From assembly GCF_022919215.1 (NCBI RefSeq), contig NZ_CP095046.1:1974501-2038500 (forward strand): a DNA stretch of 64,000 bases, given 5' to 3'. Origin of the DNA: Hymenobacter cellulosilyticus. Its GTDB lineage: Bacteria > Bacteroidota > Bacteroidia > Cytophagales > Hymenobacteraceae. The notes beneath the pieces were generated by a model. That model was not told where the DNA came from and made no database searches. It worked only from the letters and a program-made list of their open reading frames with translations. A program made the position numbers and the translations under genes. Position 1 is the first letter of the stretch. The number at the start of each line of letters is the position of its first letter. Below, piece by piece: positions 18,377 to 29,348 of the stretch.

Positions 18377-21084
18377 ATGAAAAATCCTTTCCTTTTTCTG
18401 GGTTTGGCCCTGCTGATGGGCTGCGCCTCCAGTCAGCGCCAACCAAGTGCGGCTGCCGCTACCGAGGCTGCCGCCACGCCCGAAGCAGCCGCGGTTAAGC
18501 CAGCCGAGCTTCCCTTCCGCAACCCCGATTTGCCTATTGACCAGCGCGTGGATGACCTGGTGAGCCGCCTCACGCTGCCGGAAAAAGTGTCGCAGATGCT
18601 CAACGCTTCGCCGGCCATCGACCGGCTGGGCATTCCGGCTTACAATTGGTGGAACGAGGCCCTGCACGGCGTGGCCCGCACCAGCATGAAAACCACGGTG
18701 TTTCCGCAGGCCATTGGCATGGCCGCTACCTTCGACACGGACGCCATGCTGCAGATGGCCACCATCACCTCCGACGAGGCCCGGGCAGTACACCACGAGT
18801 ATGCGCGGCGCGGCGAGCGGGGCATTTACCAGGGCCTCACCTTCTGGACACCCAACATCAACATCTTCCGGGACCCGCGCTGGGGGAGGGGACAGGAAAC
18901 CTACGGCGAAGACCCCTACCTGACTGGGCAGCTCGGCATGGCGCTGGTAAAAGGCTTCCAGGGCGACGACCCGAAGTACCTCAAGATTACGGCCTGCGCC
19001 AAGCACTTTGCCGTGCACAGCGGCCCCGAATCATCCCGCCACGAGTACAATGCCCAAATCAGCGACTACGACCTCTGGGACACGTATCTGCCCGCGTTCC
19101 GGGACCTGATTGTGGACGCTAAAGTGGCCGGCGTGATGTGCGCCTACAACGCCTACGCCGGGCAGCCCTGCTGCGGCAGCGACAAGCTGATGAACGAAAT
19201 TCTCTACGACAAGTGGAAATTTAAGGGCTACGTCACCTCCGACTGCGACGGTATCAACGACTTCTGGCAGCACCACAAAACCGACCCCGACGCGGCCACC
19301 GCTGCCGCCAACGCCGTACTGCATGGCACCGATATTGAGTGCGCCACCGGCAAGCTGTTTACCTACAACTCCCTGCTCGAATCAGTGCAGAAGGGCCTGA
19401 TTACCGAAAAGCAGCTCGATACCTCGGTGAAGCGGCTTTACAAAATCCGCTTCCAACTGGGCATGTTCGACCCGGTGGAGCAGGTGAAGTACGCCCAGAT
19501 TCCGCTCAGCGTGGTGGAAAGCGCCCCGCACCAGGCCCACGCCCTACGCATGGCCCAGGAATCGATGGTGCTGCTCAAGAATGAGAAAAACACTCTGCCG
19601 CTGCGCAAAAACCTGAAGAAAATCGTGGTGCTGGGCCCCAACGCCGACAACGAAACCGCCCAACTCGGCAACTACAACGGCTTCCCGACCAATAACGTGA
19701 CGCCGCTGGAAGGCATCCGGGCCAAAGTCGGCGCCGGTACCCAGGTTACCTACATCCAAGGCGTGGACTACGCCAGCAACATCGTTTACGAAACCTTCGA
19801 TATCAACCAAAATCTGGCGTACGAGGGCAAGCCGGGCTTCAAGGCCGAGTATTTCAAAGGCACTGAGCTGGAAGGCCAGCCGGTAGCCACCCAGCAGGAA
19901 GCCGGCCTCGACCGGTACCTGGCCAACGTGAAGCAGAAAATTGTACCCGGTCTGCCGTCGGAAAACGTGTCGGCGCGCTACCAAGCCTCCTTTACCCCGC
20001 AGAAGTCGGAGGAGCTGGCCCTGCAAATCACCGGCGACGACGGTTACCGCCTCTTTGTGAACGACAAGCTGGTACTCGACAACTGGAAAGGCCGCGGCGT
20101 TTCAACCAACCAGCACGTGCTTAAAGTGGAGGCCGGCAAAAAGCTCGACCTCAAGCTGGAGTACTTCCAGACCGACCGCCGCACCATTCTCAAGTTTACC
20201 GCTGCCCACGTCATACCCATGAATGCGCCGAACATTCGGGCCCAGGTGAAGGATGCTGATGCGGTTATTTTCGTCGGTGGCATTTCGCCTCGTTTGGAAG
20301 GGGAGGAAATGAAGGTGAACGTGGAAGGCTTCAGCGGCGGCGACCGGACCAGCATTGCCTTGCCCAAAGTGCAGACCGAGCTGCTGAAAGTATTGCACGC
20401 CACGGGCAAGCCGGTTGTGTTCGTAATGATGACCGGCAGCGCCATCGGCTGCCCCTGGGAAGCCCAGAACCTGCCGGCCATTGTCAACAGCTGGTATGGC
20501 GGACAGGCCACCGGCACGGCTCTGGCCGATGTGCTTTTCGGCGACTACAACCCCTCGGGCCGCCTGCCGGTCACGTTCTACAAGTCGGAAAGCCAGCTGC
20601 CACCCTTCGATAACTACGACATGGCCGGCCGCACCTACCGCTACTTCCGGGGCGAGCCGCTGTTTCCCTTTGGTCACGGCCTGAGCTACACCACCTTTGC
20701 CTACTCCAGCCTGCAGGTGCCTGCCACGAGTGAAACGGGCAAACCTGTCTTGGTGAGCGTGCAGGTACAGAATACCGGCAAGCGGGCCGGCGACGAAGTG
20801 GTGCAGCTCTACGTGCGCCACCCCGATTCCAAGGGCCGCGTGGCGCTGCATGCGCTGGAAGGCTTCCAGCGGGTGGCCCTGCAGCCCGGCGAGAAAAAGA
20901 CGGTGCAGTTTAGCCTCACCCCCGACAACTATCCATGCTCAACCAGCAGGGGCAGCGTGCCCAGCAGCCGGGCAAAGTACTGCTCTTCGCCGGCGGTGGC
21001 CAGCCACTCAGCCAAGCGGTGGCAAAGAAAAGTGTAGTACAAGCCACCTTGACGCTAAGTGGCAGCAGCGTAGCTATTGATTAG
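18377..21084 (+). CDS. GH3 beta-xylosidase/glucosidase lipoprotein with PA14 insert (one apparent frameshift)
   Basis: Cleaves xylose from the non-reducing end of xylo-oligosaccharides; xylosidase rather than glucosidase activity is inferred from context. The signal peptide ends in a lipobox (LALLMGC, Cys about 15). The N-terminal GH3 domain has RDPRWGRGQETYGEDPYL, KHFAVHSGPESSRHEYNA and the nucleophile Asp in GYVTSDCDGI. The second GH3 domain is split by a PA14 domain (about residues 490-610, GDDGYRLFVNDKLVLDNW). The fibronectin-III-like end follows FPFGHGLSYTTFAY. The frame breaks near 20925 in LTPD; adding one base restores MLNQQGQRAQQPGKVLLFAG and a stop at 21084, giving 902 residues. I consider the break a sequence error. 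Confidence 0.92.
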
Positions 21085-21104
21085 AAACGAATTACTCACT
21101 GCCT

Positions 21105-21207
21105 ATGAAGAAGGGGCTAGGAGTGGTTGAAACGATAGAACGACTTTTGAGAGCTAACTCTGGTTAGTCGTTCAACCCGTTGCCAGCCATCCCGGCCCCT
21201 TCTTCAT
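21105..21207 (+). terminator. Nested hairpin after GH3, possible terminator
   Basis: The outer arms ATGAAGAAGGGGC (21105-21117) and GCCCCTTCTTCAT (21195-21207) are perfectly complementary. Inside, GGTTGA...AACGACT (21125-21144) can pair with AGTCGTTCAACC further right, with a bulge. No T-run follows, so it is at best an atypical terminator or a structured 3' end. Confidence 0.5.
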
Positions 21208-21306
21208 GGGTAGTAAGTAACTCGGTCTTAAGCGCTAATTGCTCTTTTCATTATTCAGTGATTGAGTGGCCACTTTTTCCGGAAAAATAATTTGGCCACA
21301 CTCACC

Positions 21307-21338
21307 TACCGAAACCGTTTCCGGAAACGGTTTCGGTA
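21307..21338. promoter_or_regulatory. LacI-type operator upstream of xylB
   Basis: A perfect 32-base palindrome centred at 21322/21323 with core CCGTTTCCGGAAACGG. It shares the CGTTTCCGGAAACG centre with the uxuA operator (6433-6452) and stands at the identical distance from its promoter. It joins the xylB-xylA unit to the same regulator as the uxuA operon. Confidence 0.88.
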
Positions 21339-21377
21339 TTTTTTATTCGAAATTGAGCTAGAAACGAGGTTTTTAGA

Positions 21378-21410
21378 TTGGCTTTCCTATCTCTTAGCGC
21401 ACTATCTTCG
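21378..21410 (+). promoter_or_regulatory. Putative promoter of xylB-xylA
   Basis: TTG at 21378-21380 and TATCTTCG at 21403-21410 (TAnnTTTG with one mismatch), 22 bases apart, as in the uxuA promoter. The surrounding 110 bases align with the uxuA promoter region. Confidence 0.55.
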
Positions 21411-21561
21411 AAAACAAGTCCGGTAGATAGGTCGGACGCCGCTCTGATTACCACTCCTAGCAAGCTGTTCGCCAGTGACGCTAGCCCTGACCTTTTCCTC
21501 CATAAAATCCCCACCCGGCCCCGTTGCTTTATAGAAAGCAGTAAAGGCCGTATCCAACCCC

Positions 21562-23085
21562 ATGAAATACCTCCTCGGCTACGACATCGGCAGCTCGTCT
21601 ATCAAGGCCTCGCTGCTCAACATCGAAACCGGCCGGTGCGTGGCCTCGGTCACCTCGCCCAAGAAGGAGATGGAAATAACCGCGCTCCAGCCCGACTGGG
21701 CCGAGCAGCGCCCCGAGCGGTGGTGGCAGGAAGTGGTGAATGCCACGCTCCAGCTTCGTGCCGACCACGACTTCGACACGGCTCTTATTGCCGGCATCGG
21801 CATCACCTATCAAATGCACGGCCTCGTGCTCGTCGACAAAGACGGCGAGGTGCTGCGCCCCGCCATTATCTGGTGCGACAGCCGCGCTGTAGACTACGGC
21901 AACCAGGCGTTTCAGGACCTGGGCCAGGAATATTGCCTGCACAACTTTCTGAATTCGCCCGGCAACTTCACGGCTTCCAAGCTGAAGTGGGTGCGCGAAA
22001 ACGAGCCCGACATATACGAGCGGATTCACAAAATCCAGCTCCCCGGCGACTACATTGCCTTCAAGCTCACCAACCAGCTCCAGACCACCATTTCGGGCCT
22101 TTCCGAGGGCGTATTCTGGAATTTCAAACAGCAGGCCATTGCCCAGGAGTTGCTCGACTATTACGGCATCAGTTCTGCCCTGCTGCCCGACGTAGTCGAC
22201 ACCTTCTCGGTGCAGGGCCACCTCACGCCCGAAGCGGCCCAGGAACTGGGCCTCACGGCCGGCACGCCCATCAGCTACCGGGCCGGCGACCAGCCCAACA
22301 ACGCCTTTTCGCTCAACGTGCTGCAGGCCGGTGAAATAGCCGCCACGGCCGGCACCAGCGGCGTGGTCTACGGCATCAACGAAACCATGACTTCGGATTC
22401 CCGCTCCCGGGTCAACTCCTTCGTGCACGTAAACAGCACGCCGGAGCAGCCCAAAAACGGCGTCCTGATGTGCATGAACGGCACGGGCATTCTGAATAGC
22501 TGGTTGCGCAAAGTTCTCGGCGACATCAGCTACGAGGACATGAACCAGCTGGCCGCCCAGGCCCCAATTGGCTCCGACGGCCTCACGTTTCTGCCTTTCG
22601 GCAACGGCGCCGAGCGTATTCTGGAAAACCGTCAGCTCGAAGCCGAGCTGCGGGGCCTCAACTTCAACCAGCACGGCCGCGTGCACGTGGCCCGCGCCGC
22701 CCAGGAAGGCATTGTCTTCGCCCTAAACTACGGCGTGGACATCATGCGTGAATCCGGAGTGCAGGTGCGCAAAGTGCGGGCCGGCAACGCCAACATGTTC
22801 TTGAGCCCGATTTTCCGCGAGGCATTCGTCAACAGCGCCGGTGTAGAATTGGAGCTGCTCAACACCGATGCGGCCCAGGGCGCGGCCCGCGGCGCGGGCG
22901 TCGGAGCTGGCATCTACGCCAGTACCAATGAGGCCTTCAACGGTCTAGAGCGAATTCTGACCCTGGAGCCCACGGCTGAGCTGCAGGAGCAATATCAGGC
23001 TGCCTACACCCGCTGGCAGTCCATTCTCAATCAAATCGTACCCTTACCAACCACCCCTCGGCATGTCATCCAACACGCTTTCTAA
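21562..23085 (+). CDS. xylB: Xylulokinase
   Basis: FGGY-family sugar kinase of 507 residues that phosphorylates D-xylulose to xylulose 5-phosphate in the cytoplasm. The N-terminal phosphate-binding motif is [18 protein letters not shown]; the C-terminal ATPase half has [20 protein letters not shown] and [15 protein letters not shown]; the catalytic Asp is expected in the AGDQPN block. The gene overlaps xylA by 23 bases and both follow the LacI-type operator at 21307, so they form one unit. The protein fits the xylulokinase family in length. FGGY substrates vary, but the xylA partner makes xylulose the clear choice. Confidence 0.95.
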   Translation: MKYLLGYDIGSSSIKASLLNIETGRCVASVTSPKKEMEITALQPDWAEQRPERWWQEVVNATLQLRADHDFDTALIAGIGITYQMHGLVLVDKDGEVLRPAIIWCDSRAVDYGNQAFQDLGQEYCLHNFLNSPGNFTASKLKWVRENEPDIYERIHKIQLPGDYIAFKLTNQLQTTISGLSEGVFWNFKQQAIAQELLDYYGISSALLPDVVDTFSVQGHLTPEAAQELGLTAGTPISYRAGDQPNNAFSLNVLQAGEIAATAGTSGVVYGINETMTSDSRSRVNSFVHVNSTPEQPKNGVLMCMNGTGILNSWLRKVLGDISYEDMNQLAAQAPIGSDGLTFLPFGNGAERILENRQLEAELRGLNFNQHGRVHVARAAQEGIVFALNYGVDIMRESGVQVRKVRAGNANMFLSPIFREAFVNSAGVELELLNTDAAQGAARGAGVGAGIYASTNEAFNGLERILTLEPTAELQEQYQAAYTRWQSILNQIVPLPTTPRHVIQHAF

Positions 23086-24394
23086 AACCGAGTATTTCAC
23101 CGGCATCGACACCATCCGCTTTGAAGGACGTGAGTCGGACAACCCGTTGGCCTTTAAGTGGTACGACGAGAACCGCGTAGTAGCCGGCAAAACCATGAAG
23201 GAGCACCTGCGCTTCGCGGTTTCGTACTGGCACACCTTCACCGGCACCGGCGGCGACCCGTTCGGCCCCGGCACCAAGCAGTTTGCCTGGGACGCCCACC
23301 ACGAAATCATTGGCCGCGCCAAAGACAAGATGGACGCCGCTTTCGAGTTCTTCACCAAGCTCGGCACGCCCTACTACTGCTTCCACGACATTGACCTCGT
23401 GGACGAAGGCAACTCGCTGGCCGAGTACGAGCGCAACCTCGCCACCATCGTGGACTACGCCAAGGAGCATCAGGCCGCTACCGGCGTAAAGCTGCTCTGG
23501 GGCACGGCCAACGTGTTTTCGAACCCGCGCTACATGAATGGGGCCAGCACCAACCCCGACTTCCAGGTGGTAGCTCACGCTGCCACGCAGGTGAAAAACG
23601 CCATCGACGCGACCATCGCGCTGGGCGGCGAGAACTACGTGTTCTGGGGTGGCCGCGAAGGCTACATGACTCTGCTCAACACTAACATGAAGCGCGAGCA
23701 GGAACACATGGGCCGTTTCCTGACCATGGCCCGCGACTACGCCCGCCAGCAGGGCTTCACCGGCAAGTTCTTCATTGAGCCCAAGCCCGCCGAGCCTACC
23801 AAGCACCAGTACGACTTCGACGCGGCCACCGTAATCGGCTTCCTAAAGCAGCACGGCCTGGAAAACGACTTCATGCTCAACCTGGAAGTAAACCACGCCA
23901 CCCTGGCTGGTCACACGTTCGAGCACGAGCTGCAGGTAGCTGCTGATAACAACATGCTGGGCTCGATGGACGCCAACCGCGGCGACTACCAGAACGGCTG
24001 GGACACCGACCAGTTCCCCAACAACCTCAATGAGCTGACCGAGTCCATGCTCATCATCCTCGAGGCCGGTGGCTTCAAGCACGGCGGCATCAACTTCGAC
24101 GCCAAAACCCGCCGCAACTCGACCGACCTGGAGGATATTTTCATTGCCCACATCAGCGGCATGGACACCTTCGCCCGCGCCCTGGTGACGGCCGATGCCA
24201 TCCTGGAAAAGTCGGCTTACCGCAAGTTCCGCCAGGAGCGCTACGCCTCCTTTGACTCGGGTGCCGGCGCTGCCTTCGAGAAAGGCCAACTGACCCTGGA
24301 AGACCTGCGCAAAATTGCCCACGAAACCGGTGAACCCACGCCCAAGAGCGGTAAGCAGGAGTGGCTGGAAAGCATCATCAACCAGTACATCTAA
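23063..24394 (+). CDS. xylA: Xylose isomerase
   Basis: Converts D-xylose to D-xylulose. The 443-residue length and the motifs [67 protein letters not shown] and [17 protein letters not shown] are those of class II xylose isomerases; the metal-binding Glu and Asp residues lie in the EPKP, EVNH and DANRGD blocks. The ATG at 23063 lies inside xylB, in another frame, with a 23-base overlap that suggests coupled translation. Followed by two hairpin structures. Confidence 0.97.
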   Translation: MSSNTLSKTEYFTGIDTIRFEGRESDNPLAFKWYDENRVVAGKTMKEHLRFAVSYWHTFTGTGGDPFGPGTKQFAWDAHHEIIGRAKDKMDAAFEFFTKLGTPYYCFHDIDLVDEGNSLAEYERNLATIVDYAKEHQAATGVKLLWGTANVFSNPRYMNGASTNPDFQVVAHAATQVKNAIDATIALGGENYVFWGGREGYMTLLNTNMKREQEHMGRFLTMARDYARQQGFTGKFFIEPKPAEPTKHQYDFDAATVIGFLKQHGLENDFMLNLEVNHATLAGHTFEHELQVAADNNMLGSMDANRGDYQNGWDTDQFPNNLNELTESMLIILEAGGFKHGGINFDAKTRRNSTDLEDIFIAHISGMDTFARALVTADAILEKSAYRKFRQERYASFDSGAGAAFEKGQLTLEDLRKIAHETGEPTPKSGKQEWLESIINQYI

Positions 24395-24407
24395 CATCAA
24401 AAAAGGT

Positions 24408-24468
24408 GGGTGAGAAACGTTGGCCGGGCGGGTGCTGCAACGCCCGCCGGCCAACCGGACTCTCACCC
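24408..24468 (+). terminator. Nested hairpin after xylA
   Basis: The outer arms GGGTGAGA (24408-24415) and TCTCACCC (24461-24468) enclose a GC-rich hairpin, GTTGGCCGG...CCGGCCAAC (24419-24427 with 24447-24455). It starts 13 bases after the xylA stop. There is only a weak T-rich tail, so terminator strength is uncertain. Confidence 0.6.
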
Positions 24469-24537
24469 GCAGTCAAATTTTACTGTAAGTCTGGGCAGAA
24501 ACCCAGCTGACAGACGTGTGGGAGAGGGGAGCAGAAA

Positions 24538-24633
24538 GAGGCGTACCAGCACGTCTTCCGAATCGAGGGAGAGCTTTTCGGAAGACGTTGGCGGCTACAT
24601 CCGCCGGCTGGCACGCCTCACTGTTTGCTTTTT
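24538..24633 (+). ncRNA. Three-way-junction RNA structure, xylA/tal-pgi gap
   Basis: A closing stem of 13 positions (24538-24550 with 24607-24619, 12 paired) encloses two hairpins: ACGTCTTCCG/CGGAAGACGT (24551-24560 with 24579-24588, perfect) and GGCGG/CCGCC (24590-24594 with 24601-24605). A T-run (24629-24633) follows. This could be an elaborate terminator, the 3' end of a small RNA or a leader element for tal-pgi, about 180 bases downstream. It matches no riboswitch class I know. Confidence 0.5.
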
Positions 24634-24810
24634 AGCCCCGTCGTCGTAGCCCTAACTTACGCTGCGCCGGCCTCTGTCACCAGATGATTTCCTGGGCTTG
24701 TCAGAAAATATCTAGTAGGAAATCAGGGATTTATAGCAAAATAAACGGGCTCCGTGAAAGCCTAAAGAAGGAGTTTCCTCATCTTTGGAGCGACTTCAAA
24801 CTGAAACCCT

Positions 24811-27663
24811 ATGAATCCATTAGTTGACATCCGTCAATTCGACCAAAGTATCTGGCTGGACTTTATCCGTCGCAAAATCCTGATCAACGGGGAGTTGCAG
24901 CGGCGCATCACCGACGAGGCCCTGCGCGGCGTTACGTCGAATCCGGCCATTTTCGAGAAGGCAATCGGCGGCTCCGACGACTACGACGCGGCCATCCGCA
25001 GCCTGGCGCTGCAGGGCAAAACCACCGACGAAATCTACACCGCCCTGGCCGTGGCCGACGTGCAGCACGCCTGCGACCTGTTCCGCCCGCTCTACGACAG
25101 CCACGACAACGCATCCGACGGCTACGTGAGCCTGGAAGTGTCGCCCGAGCTGGTCAACGATACCGAAGGCACGATTGAGGAAGGCATCCGGTTCTGGAAA
25201 ACGGTAAACCGGCCCAACGTGATGATTAAGGTGCCGGCCACGCTCGAAGGTCTGCCCGCCATTCGCCGCCTCATTGCCGAGGGCATCAACGTCAACGTGA
25301 CCCTGATTTTCGGCCTGGAGCGCTACCGCCTCGTAGCCGAAGCCTTCCTGGCCGGCCTCGAAGATCGGGTAAAAGCCGGCCTGCCTGTCGAGAACATCGA
25401 CTCCGTAGCCAGCTTCTTCCTCTCGCGCATCGACGTGCTGATTGACCCGCTGCTGGAGAAAATTGCCGCCGAAGGTGGTGAGAAAGGCGAGCTGGCACAA
25501 TCGATGGTGGGCGAGGTAGCGTTGGCCAGCGCCAAGCAGGCTTACCAGATCTACAAGGAGATTTTTGCCGGTCCGCGCTGGGAAGCCCTGGCTGCCAAAG
25601 GTGCCGACACCCAGCGCCTGCTGTGGGCCAGCACCGGCAACAAAAACCCCAAGTACGACGACCTGAAGTACGTCGAGAACCTCATCGGCCCCAAAACGGT
25701 GAACACCGTGCCGGTAGAAACCCTCGACATCTTCCGCGAAAAAGGTAAGCCCGCCAACCGCCTGGAGGAAGGCCTCGATAAAGCTGCTGACGTGCTGCGC
25801 CGCCTGCCCGAGCTAGGCATCAACCTCGAGGAGCAAACCAACTTCCTGGAAGAGGACGGCGCCAAGAAATTCAAGGAGCCTTTCGGCAAGCTGATGGAAT
25901 CCATCGAGAAGAAGCGCCTGACTTCCCTCGACTCTACCGTTGCCGAAGCTACCCTGCAGCTGGGCCAGTACCAGGCTGCCGTGGACGCCAAAATTCAGGA
26001 ATTCAACGCCAAGAACTTTACCCACGGTTTCTGGGATAAGAAAGCTGACCTATGGGTGCAGGATGAAGCTGGCCAGCACAGCATCCGGGCCTTCATGGGC
26101 TGGCTGCGCGTGGCCGAAACAATGGTGGGCGCGGTGCCCGAAATCGAGCAGTTCGTCAATGACGTGAAAGCCGCGGGCTTCAAGCACGTAGTAGTAATGG
26201 GCATGGGCGGCAGCACAATGGCTCCGATTGTGTTCAAATCCTCGTTCCCGATGGGCGAGAATGGCCTGCCGATGTCGGTACTCGATACCACGGACCCCGG
26301 CACGGTGCGCCAGATTGAAGAATCAGTGCCGCTGGCCGACACGCTGTTCATTGTAGCCAGCAAGTCGGGAACCACGGCCGAGCCCCTGGCCTTCGGCGAC
26401 TATTTCTATGACCGGGTAAAGCAAATCAAGGGCGACAAGGCCGGCGAGAATTTCGTGGCTATTACCGACCCGGGCTCCAAGTTTGTGACCTCGGCCACCG
26501 AGCAGGGCTACCGCCGCATCTTCCTGAACTTTGCCGAAGTGGGCGGCCGTTTCTCGGCCCTGTCGTATTTCGGTCTGGTACCGGCCGCGCTGTACGGCCT
26601 GCCCATCGGCGAAATCCTGGAGCGGGCCATCCGCATGATGCGGGCCAACGGTGCCTATGGCAGTGTAGAGCAAAACCCCGGCTTGGAGCTGGGTGTGGCG
26701 CTGGGCGTACTCGCGCAGCAGGGCCGCGACAAGCTCACCCTGATTGTGCCGAATTCTCTGGCTGATTTGGGCCTCTGGCTGGAGCAGCTCATTGCTGAAA
26801 GCACCGGCAAGGAAGGCAAAGGCATTCTGCCCGTGGCCGGCGAGCCCGCCCGCGAGCCGGAAGTGTACGGTCAGGACCGCGTATTCGTGTACGTGGGCTA
26901 CGAAGGCGATGAATTCAATGATGACCTAGCAAACCACGAGGCGCTTACGCGTCTGTTACATGCGGGGCATCCGCTCATCACTATCCGTATGCACGATGCG
27001 TTGGATTTAGGAGGTGAGTTCTTCCGCTGGGAAGTAGCCACGGCCGTAGCCAGCGCCGTGCTCGAAATTAACCCCTTCGACCAGCCCAACGTGCAGGCCG
27101 CCAAAACCGCTACCGACCGCCTGATGAAGGTGGTGCAGGAGCAGGGCAGCCTGCCCGCCGGCGACGAGGCTAAGGTGACGGAAAACGGCGTGTCGTACTT
27201 CTCCGCCGTGTCGGGCGGCAGTGCGGCCGAGGTAATCCAGAACTTCTTTGCGCAGGCCAAGGACGGCGACTTCCTCAACATCCAGGCGTATCTGACTGAG
27301 TCGGACGAGCTGAACAAGGGCTTGGCCGAGCTGCGCACCCAGGTGCAGGAGCAGTTGCATTTGGCTACCACCTCGGGCTACGGACCGCGCTTCTTGCACT
27401 CCACGGGCCAGTACCACAAGGGCGGACCCGACAAGGGCTTGTTCGTGCAGTTCACCGTCGACCATCCGCAGGATCTGGCGCTGCCGGGCCGTTCGTACTC
27501 CTTCGGGACGTTCAAGAACGCCCAGGCCGCCGGTGACTTGCAGGCGTTGCACGACTACAACCGCCGCACGCTGCGCATCCACCTCGGCGACAACGCTGAG
27601 CAGGGCCTACGCACAGTGCTGAGCGCGCTGCAGTCGGCGCCGCTGACCGCTACACAAGCGTAA
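24811..27663 (+). CDS. tal-pgi: Bifunctional transaldolase / glucose-6-phosphate isomerase
   Basis: Fusion of 950 residues linking the non-oxidative pentose phosphate pathway to glycolysis. The N-terminal transaldolase (about residues 1-370) has LRGVTSNPAIFEKAI and the Schiff-base Lys in NRPNVMIKVPAT. The C-terminal part (about 400-950) is a glucose-6-phosphate isomerase with VVMGMGGSTMAPIV and ASKSGTTAEPLAF, and LLHAGHPLITIRM near the end. This fusion is established in several bacteria, including Bacteroidota relatives. Here it follows xylBA, so xylulose 5-phosphate can be carried on to fructose and glucose phosphates. A clear terminator lies directly after it. No shared operator is seen before it, so its expression may be independent of the xylan regulator. 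Confidence 0.95.
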   Translation: MNPLVDIRQFDQSIWLDFIRRKILINGELQRRITDEALRGVTSNPAIFEKAIGGSDDYDAAIRSLALQGKTTDEIYTALAVADVQHACDLFRPLYDSHDNASDGYVSLEVSPELVNDTEGTIEEGIRFWKTVNRPNVMIKVPATLEGLPAIRRLIAEGINVNVTLIFGLERYRLVAEAFLAGLEDRVKAGLPVENIDSVASFFLSRIDVLIDPLLEKIAAEGGEKGELAQSMVGEVALASAKQAYQIYKEIFAGPRWEALAAKGADTQRLLWASTGNKNPKYDDLKYVENLIGPKTVNTVPVETLDIFREKGKPANRLEEGLDKAADVLRRLPELGINLEEQTNFLEEDGAKKFKEPFGKLMESIEKKRLTSLDSTVAEATLQLGQYQAAVDAKIQEFNAKNFTHGFWDKKADLWVQDEAGQHSIRAFMGWLRVAETMVGAVPEIEQFVNDVKAAGFKHVVVMGMGGSTMAPIVFKSSFPMGENGLPMSVLDTTDPGTVRQIEESVPLADTLFIVASKSGTTAEPLAFGDYFYDRVKQIKGDKAGENFVAITDPGSKFVTSATEQGYRRIFLNFAEVGGRFSALSYFGLVPAALYGLPIGEILERAIRMMRANGAYGSVEQNPGLELGVALGVLAQQGRDKLTLIVPNSLADLGLWLEQLIAESTGKEGKGILPVAGEPAREPEVYGQDRVFVYVGYEGDEFNDDLANHEALTRLLHAGHPLITIRMHDALDLGGEFFRWEVATAVASAVLEINPFDQPNVQAAKTATDRLMKVVQEQGSLPAGDEAKVTENGVSYFSAVSGGSAAEVIQNFFAQAKDGDFLNIQAYLTESDELNKGLAELRTQVQEQLHLATTSGYGPRFLHSTGQYHKGGPDKGLFVQFTVDHPQDLALPGRSYSFGTFKNAQAAGDLQALHDYNRRTLRIHLGDNAEQGLRTVLSALQSAPLTATQA

Positions 27664-27671
27664 GAATGCTG

Positions 27672-27713
27672 CCCGGGCGGCCGGTTGGGAGGCCGGCCGC
27701 TCGGGTAGTTTTT
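27672..27713 (+). terminator. Rho-independent terminator after tal-pgi
   Basis: Stem CCCGGGCGGCCGG (27672-27684) with CCGGCCGCTCGGG (27693-27705), one G-U pair, followed after AG... by five T residues (27709-27713). Confidence 0.85.
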
Positions 27714-27756
27714 GCGCTTTCTGTTCTTTCCCCATCGAAATTCCCCAATCCTCTCG

Positions 27757-29316
27757 ATGCTCAACCTAAAGCGCCTAGTGGCGGCAGCCGGCTTTACGCT
27801 GGCCGCGGCTAACGTTACTTTTGCCCAAACGGTACGCCTGACCGTGCAGCCCGGAGACCCGAAGCTGCAAATCAGCAAAGACATTTACGGGCACTTCGCC
27901 GAACACCTGGGCCGTTGCGTCTACGACGGTTTCTGGGTGGACCCCGGCTTGAACGTGCCCAAGCAGGGCCGCATCCGTATGGATATCGTCGAGGCCCTGC
28001 GCAAAATCAAAGTGGCCAACCTGCGCTGGCCCGGCGGCTGCTACGCCGACGCCTACCACTGGCGCGACGGAGTAGGCCCCACCGCCCAACGGCCCCGGAC
28101 CATCAACACCTGGTGGGGCGACGCGGTAGAGGACAACTCCTTCGGCACCCACGAGTTTCTCGAGCTCTGCAAGCTGCTCGGCACCGAGCCCTACCTGGCC
28201 GCCAACGTCGGCAGCGGGACGGTGCAGGAAATGGCCAACTGGATGGAGTATCTGAACTCCAACGCCGACACCCCGCTGACTCAGCAGCGCAGGCAAAACG
28301 GCCACCCCGAGCCCTACGGCGTGACTATGTGGGGCATCGGCAACGAAAGCTGGGGCTGCGGCGGCAACATGACGGCCGACTACTACACCGACGTATACAA
28401 GCGCTACGCCACCTTTGCCCACAACTACCCGGGCAGCCCCAAGCTGAAGCGCATCGTGAGCGGGGCCAACGGCGACGACGCCTACTGGACCGAGACGTGC
28501 ATGAAGAAGATTCCGCTCGACCAGATGTGGGGCCTTACCCTGCACCAGTACACCCTGCCTACCGGCAGCTGGACCGGCAGCAAAGGCGCGGCCACGGGCT
28601 TCGACGAGGCCCAGTACTTCAACACGATGAAGAACTGCCTGAAGATGGAAGCCGTGGTGACCAAGCACGCGGCCATCATGGACAAGTACGACAAGGACAA
28701 AAAGGTGGCCTTGCTCGTAGATGAGTGGGGCGTGTGGACCGACGTGGAGCCCGGCACCAACCCGGGTTTTCTGTACCAGCAAAACTCCCTGCGCGACGCG
28801 CTGGTAGCCGGCACCACGCTCAACATCTTCAACAATCACTGCGACCGGGTGCGCGGAGCCAACCTGGCCCAGGCAGTAAACGTGCTGCAGGCCCTGATCC
28901 TGACCGACAAGGAGAAGATGCTGCTCACGCCCACTTACCACGTGTTTGACCTCTACCAGGTGCATCAAAACGCGCAGTACTTACCCCTGCAGTTCACCAG
29001 CCCTGAGTACACCCTGAGCGGGGACAAGCTCCCGGCGCTGAATGCCTCGGCCTCGAAAGACGCCAGCGGCGCGGTGCATATTTCTCTGGTCAACCTCGAC
29101 ACGAAAAAGACGCTGCAGCTGGAAACGGCCCTGCCCGGCGTGACCTGGAAAACCGTGTCGGGCCGCGTGCTGACCTCCGGCAACGTCAACGACTACAACT
29201 CCTTCGACAAACCGAACAAGGTGAAGCTGGCCGACTTCAAAGGGGCCAAAAAGCGCGGCGGCAACCTGGCCGTAGATCTGCCCCCGCAGTCGGTGGTGGT
29301 GCTGGAAGTGCGGTAG
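27757..29316 (+). CDS. GH51 alpha-L-arabinofuranosidase
   Basis: Removes arabinofuranose side groups from arabinoxylan fragments. The protein has 519 residues including a signal peptide (LVAAAGFTLAAANVTFAQ), so it acts outside the cytoplasm, probably in the periplasm. The GH51 acid/base Glu is in MWGIGNESWGCGGNM and the nucleophile Glu in ALLVDEWGVWTD; RWPGGCYADAYHWRDGVGP is a further family block. The ATG at 27757 is used because it begins the signal peptide; the frame is open further upstream across the terminator without a good start. No T9SS tail is present. Confidence 0.93.
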   Translation: MLNLKRLVAAAGFTLAAANVTFAQTVRLTVQPGDPKLQISKDIYGHFAEHLGRCVYDGFWVDPGLNVPKQGRIRMDIVEALRKIKVANLRWPGGCYADAYHWRDGVGPTAQRPRTINTWWGDAVEDNSFGTHEFLELCKLLGTEPYLAANVGSGTVQEMANWMEYLNSNADTPLTQQRRQNGHPEPYGVTMWGIGNESWGCGGNMTADYYTDVYKRYATFAHNYPGSPKLKRIVSGANGDDAYWTETCMKKIPLDQMWGLTLHQYTLPTGSWTGSKGAATGFDEAQYFNTMKNCLKMEAVVTKHAAIMDKYDKDKKVALLVDEWGVWTDVEPGTNPGFLYQQNSLRDALVAGTTLNIFNNHCDRVRGANLAQAVNVLQALILTDKEKMLLTPTYHVFDLYQVHQNAQYLPLQFTSPEYTLSGDKLPALNASASKDASGAVHISLVNLDTKKTLQLETALPGVTWKTVSGRVLTSGNVNDYNSFDKPNKVKLADFKGAKKRGGNLAVDLPPQSVVVLEVR

Positions 29317-29348
29317 AAAGTAGCTGAAAAGAACAACTCAAAATCCTC

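Larger units (their letters stand above)
21085..21561. other. Non-coding region with structured element and xylB promoter
   Basis: A 477-base gap. The first part holds a nested inverted repeat (21105-21207), likely the end of the esterase/GH3 transcript. The second part (from about 21301) is the operator/promoter block shared with uxuA. The leader from the promoter to the xylB start is about 145 bases and shows no further gene. Confidence 0.6.
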
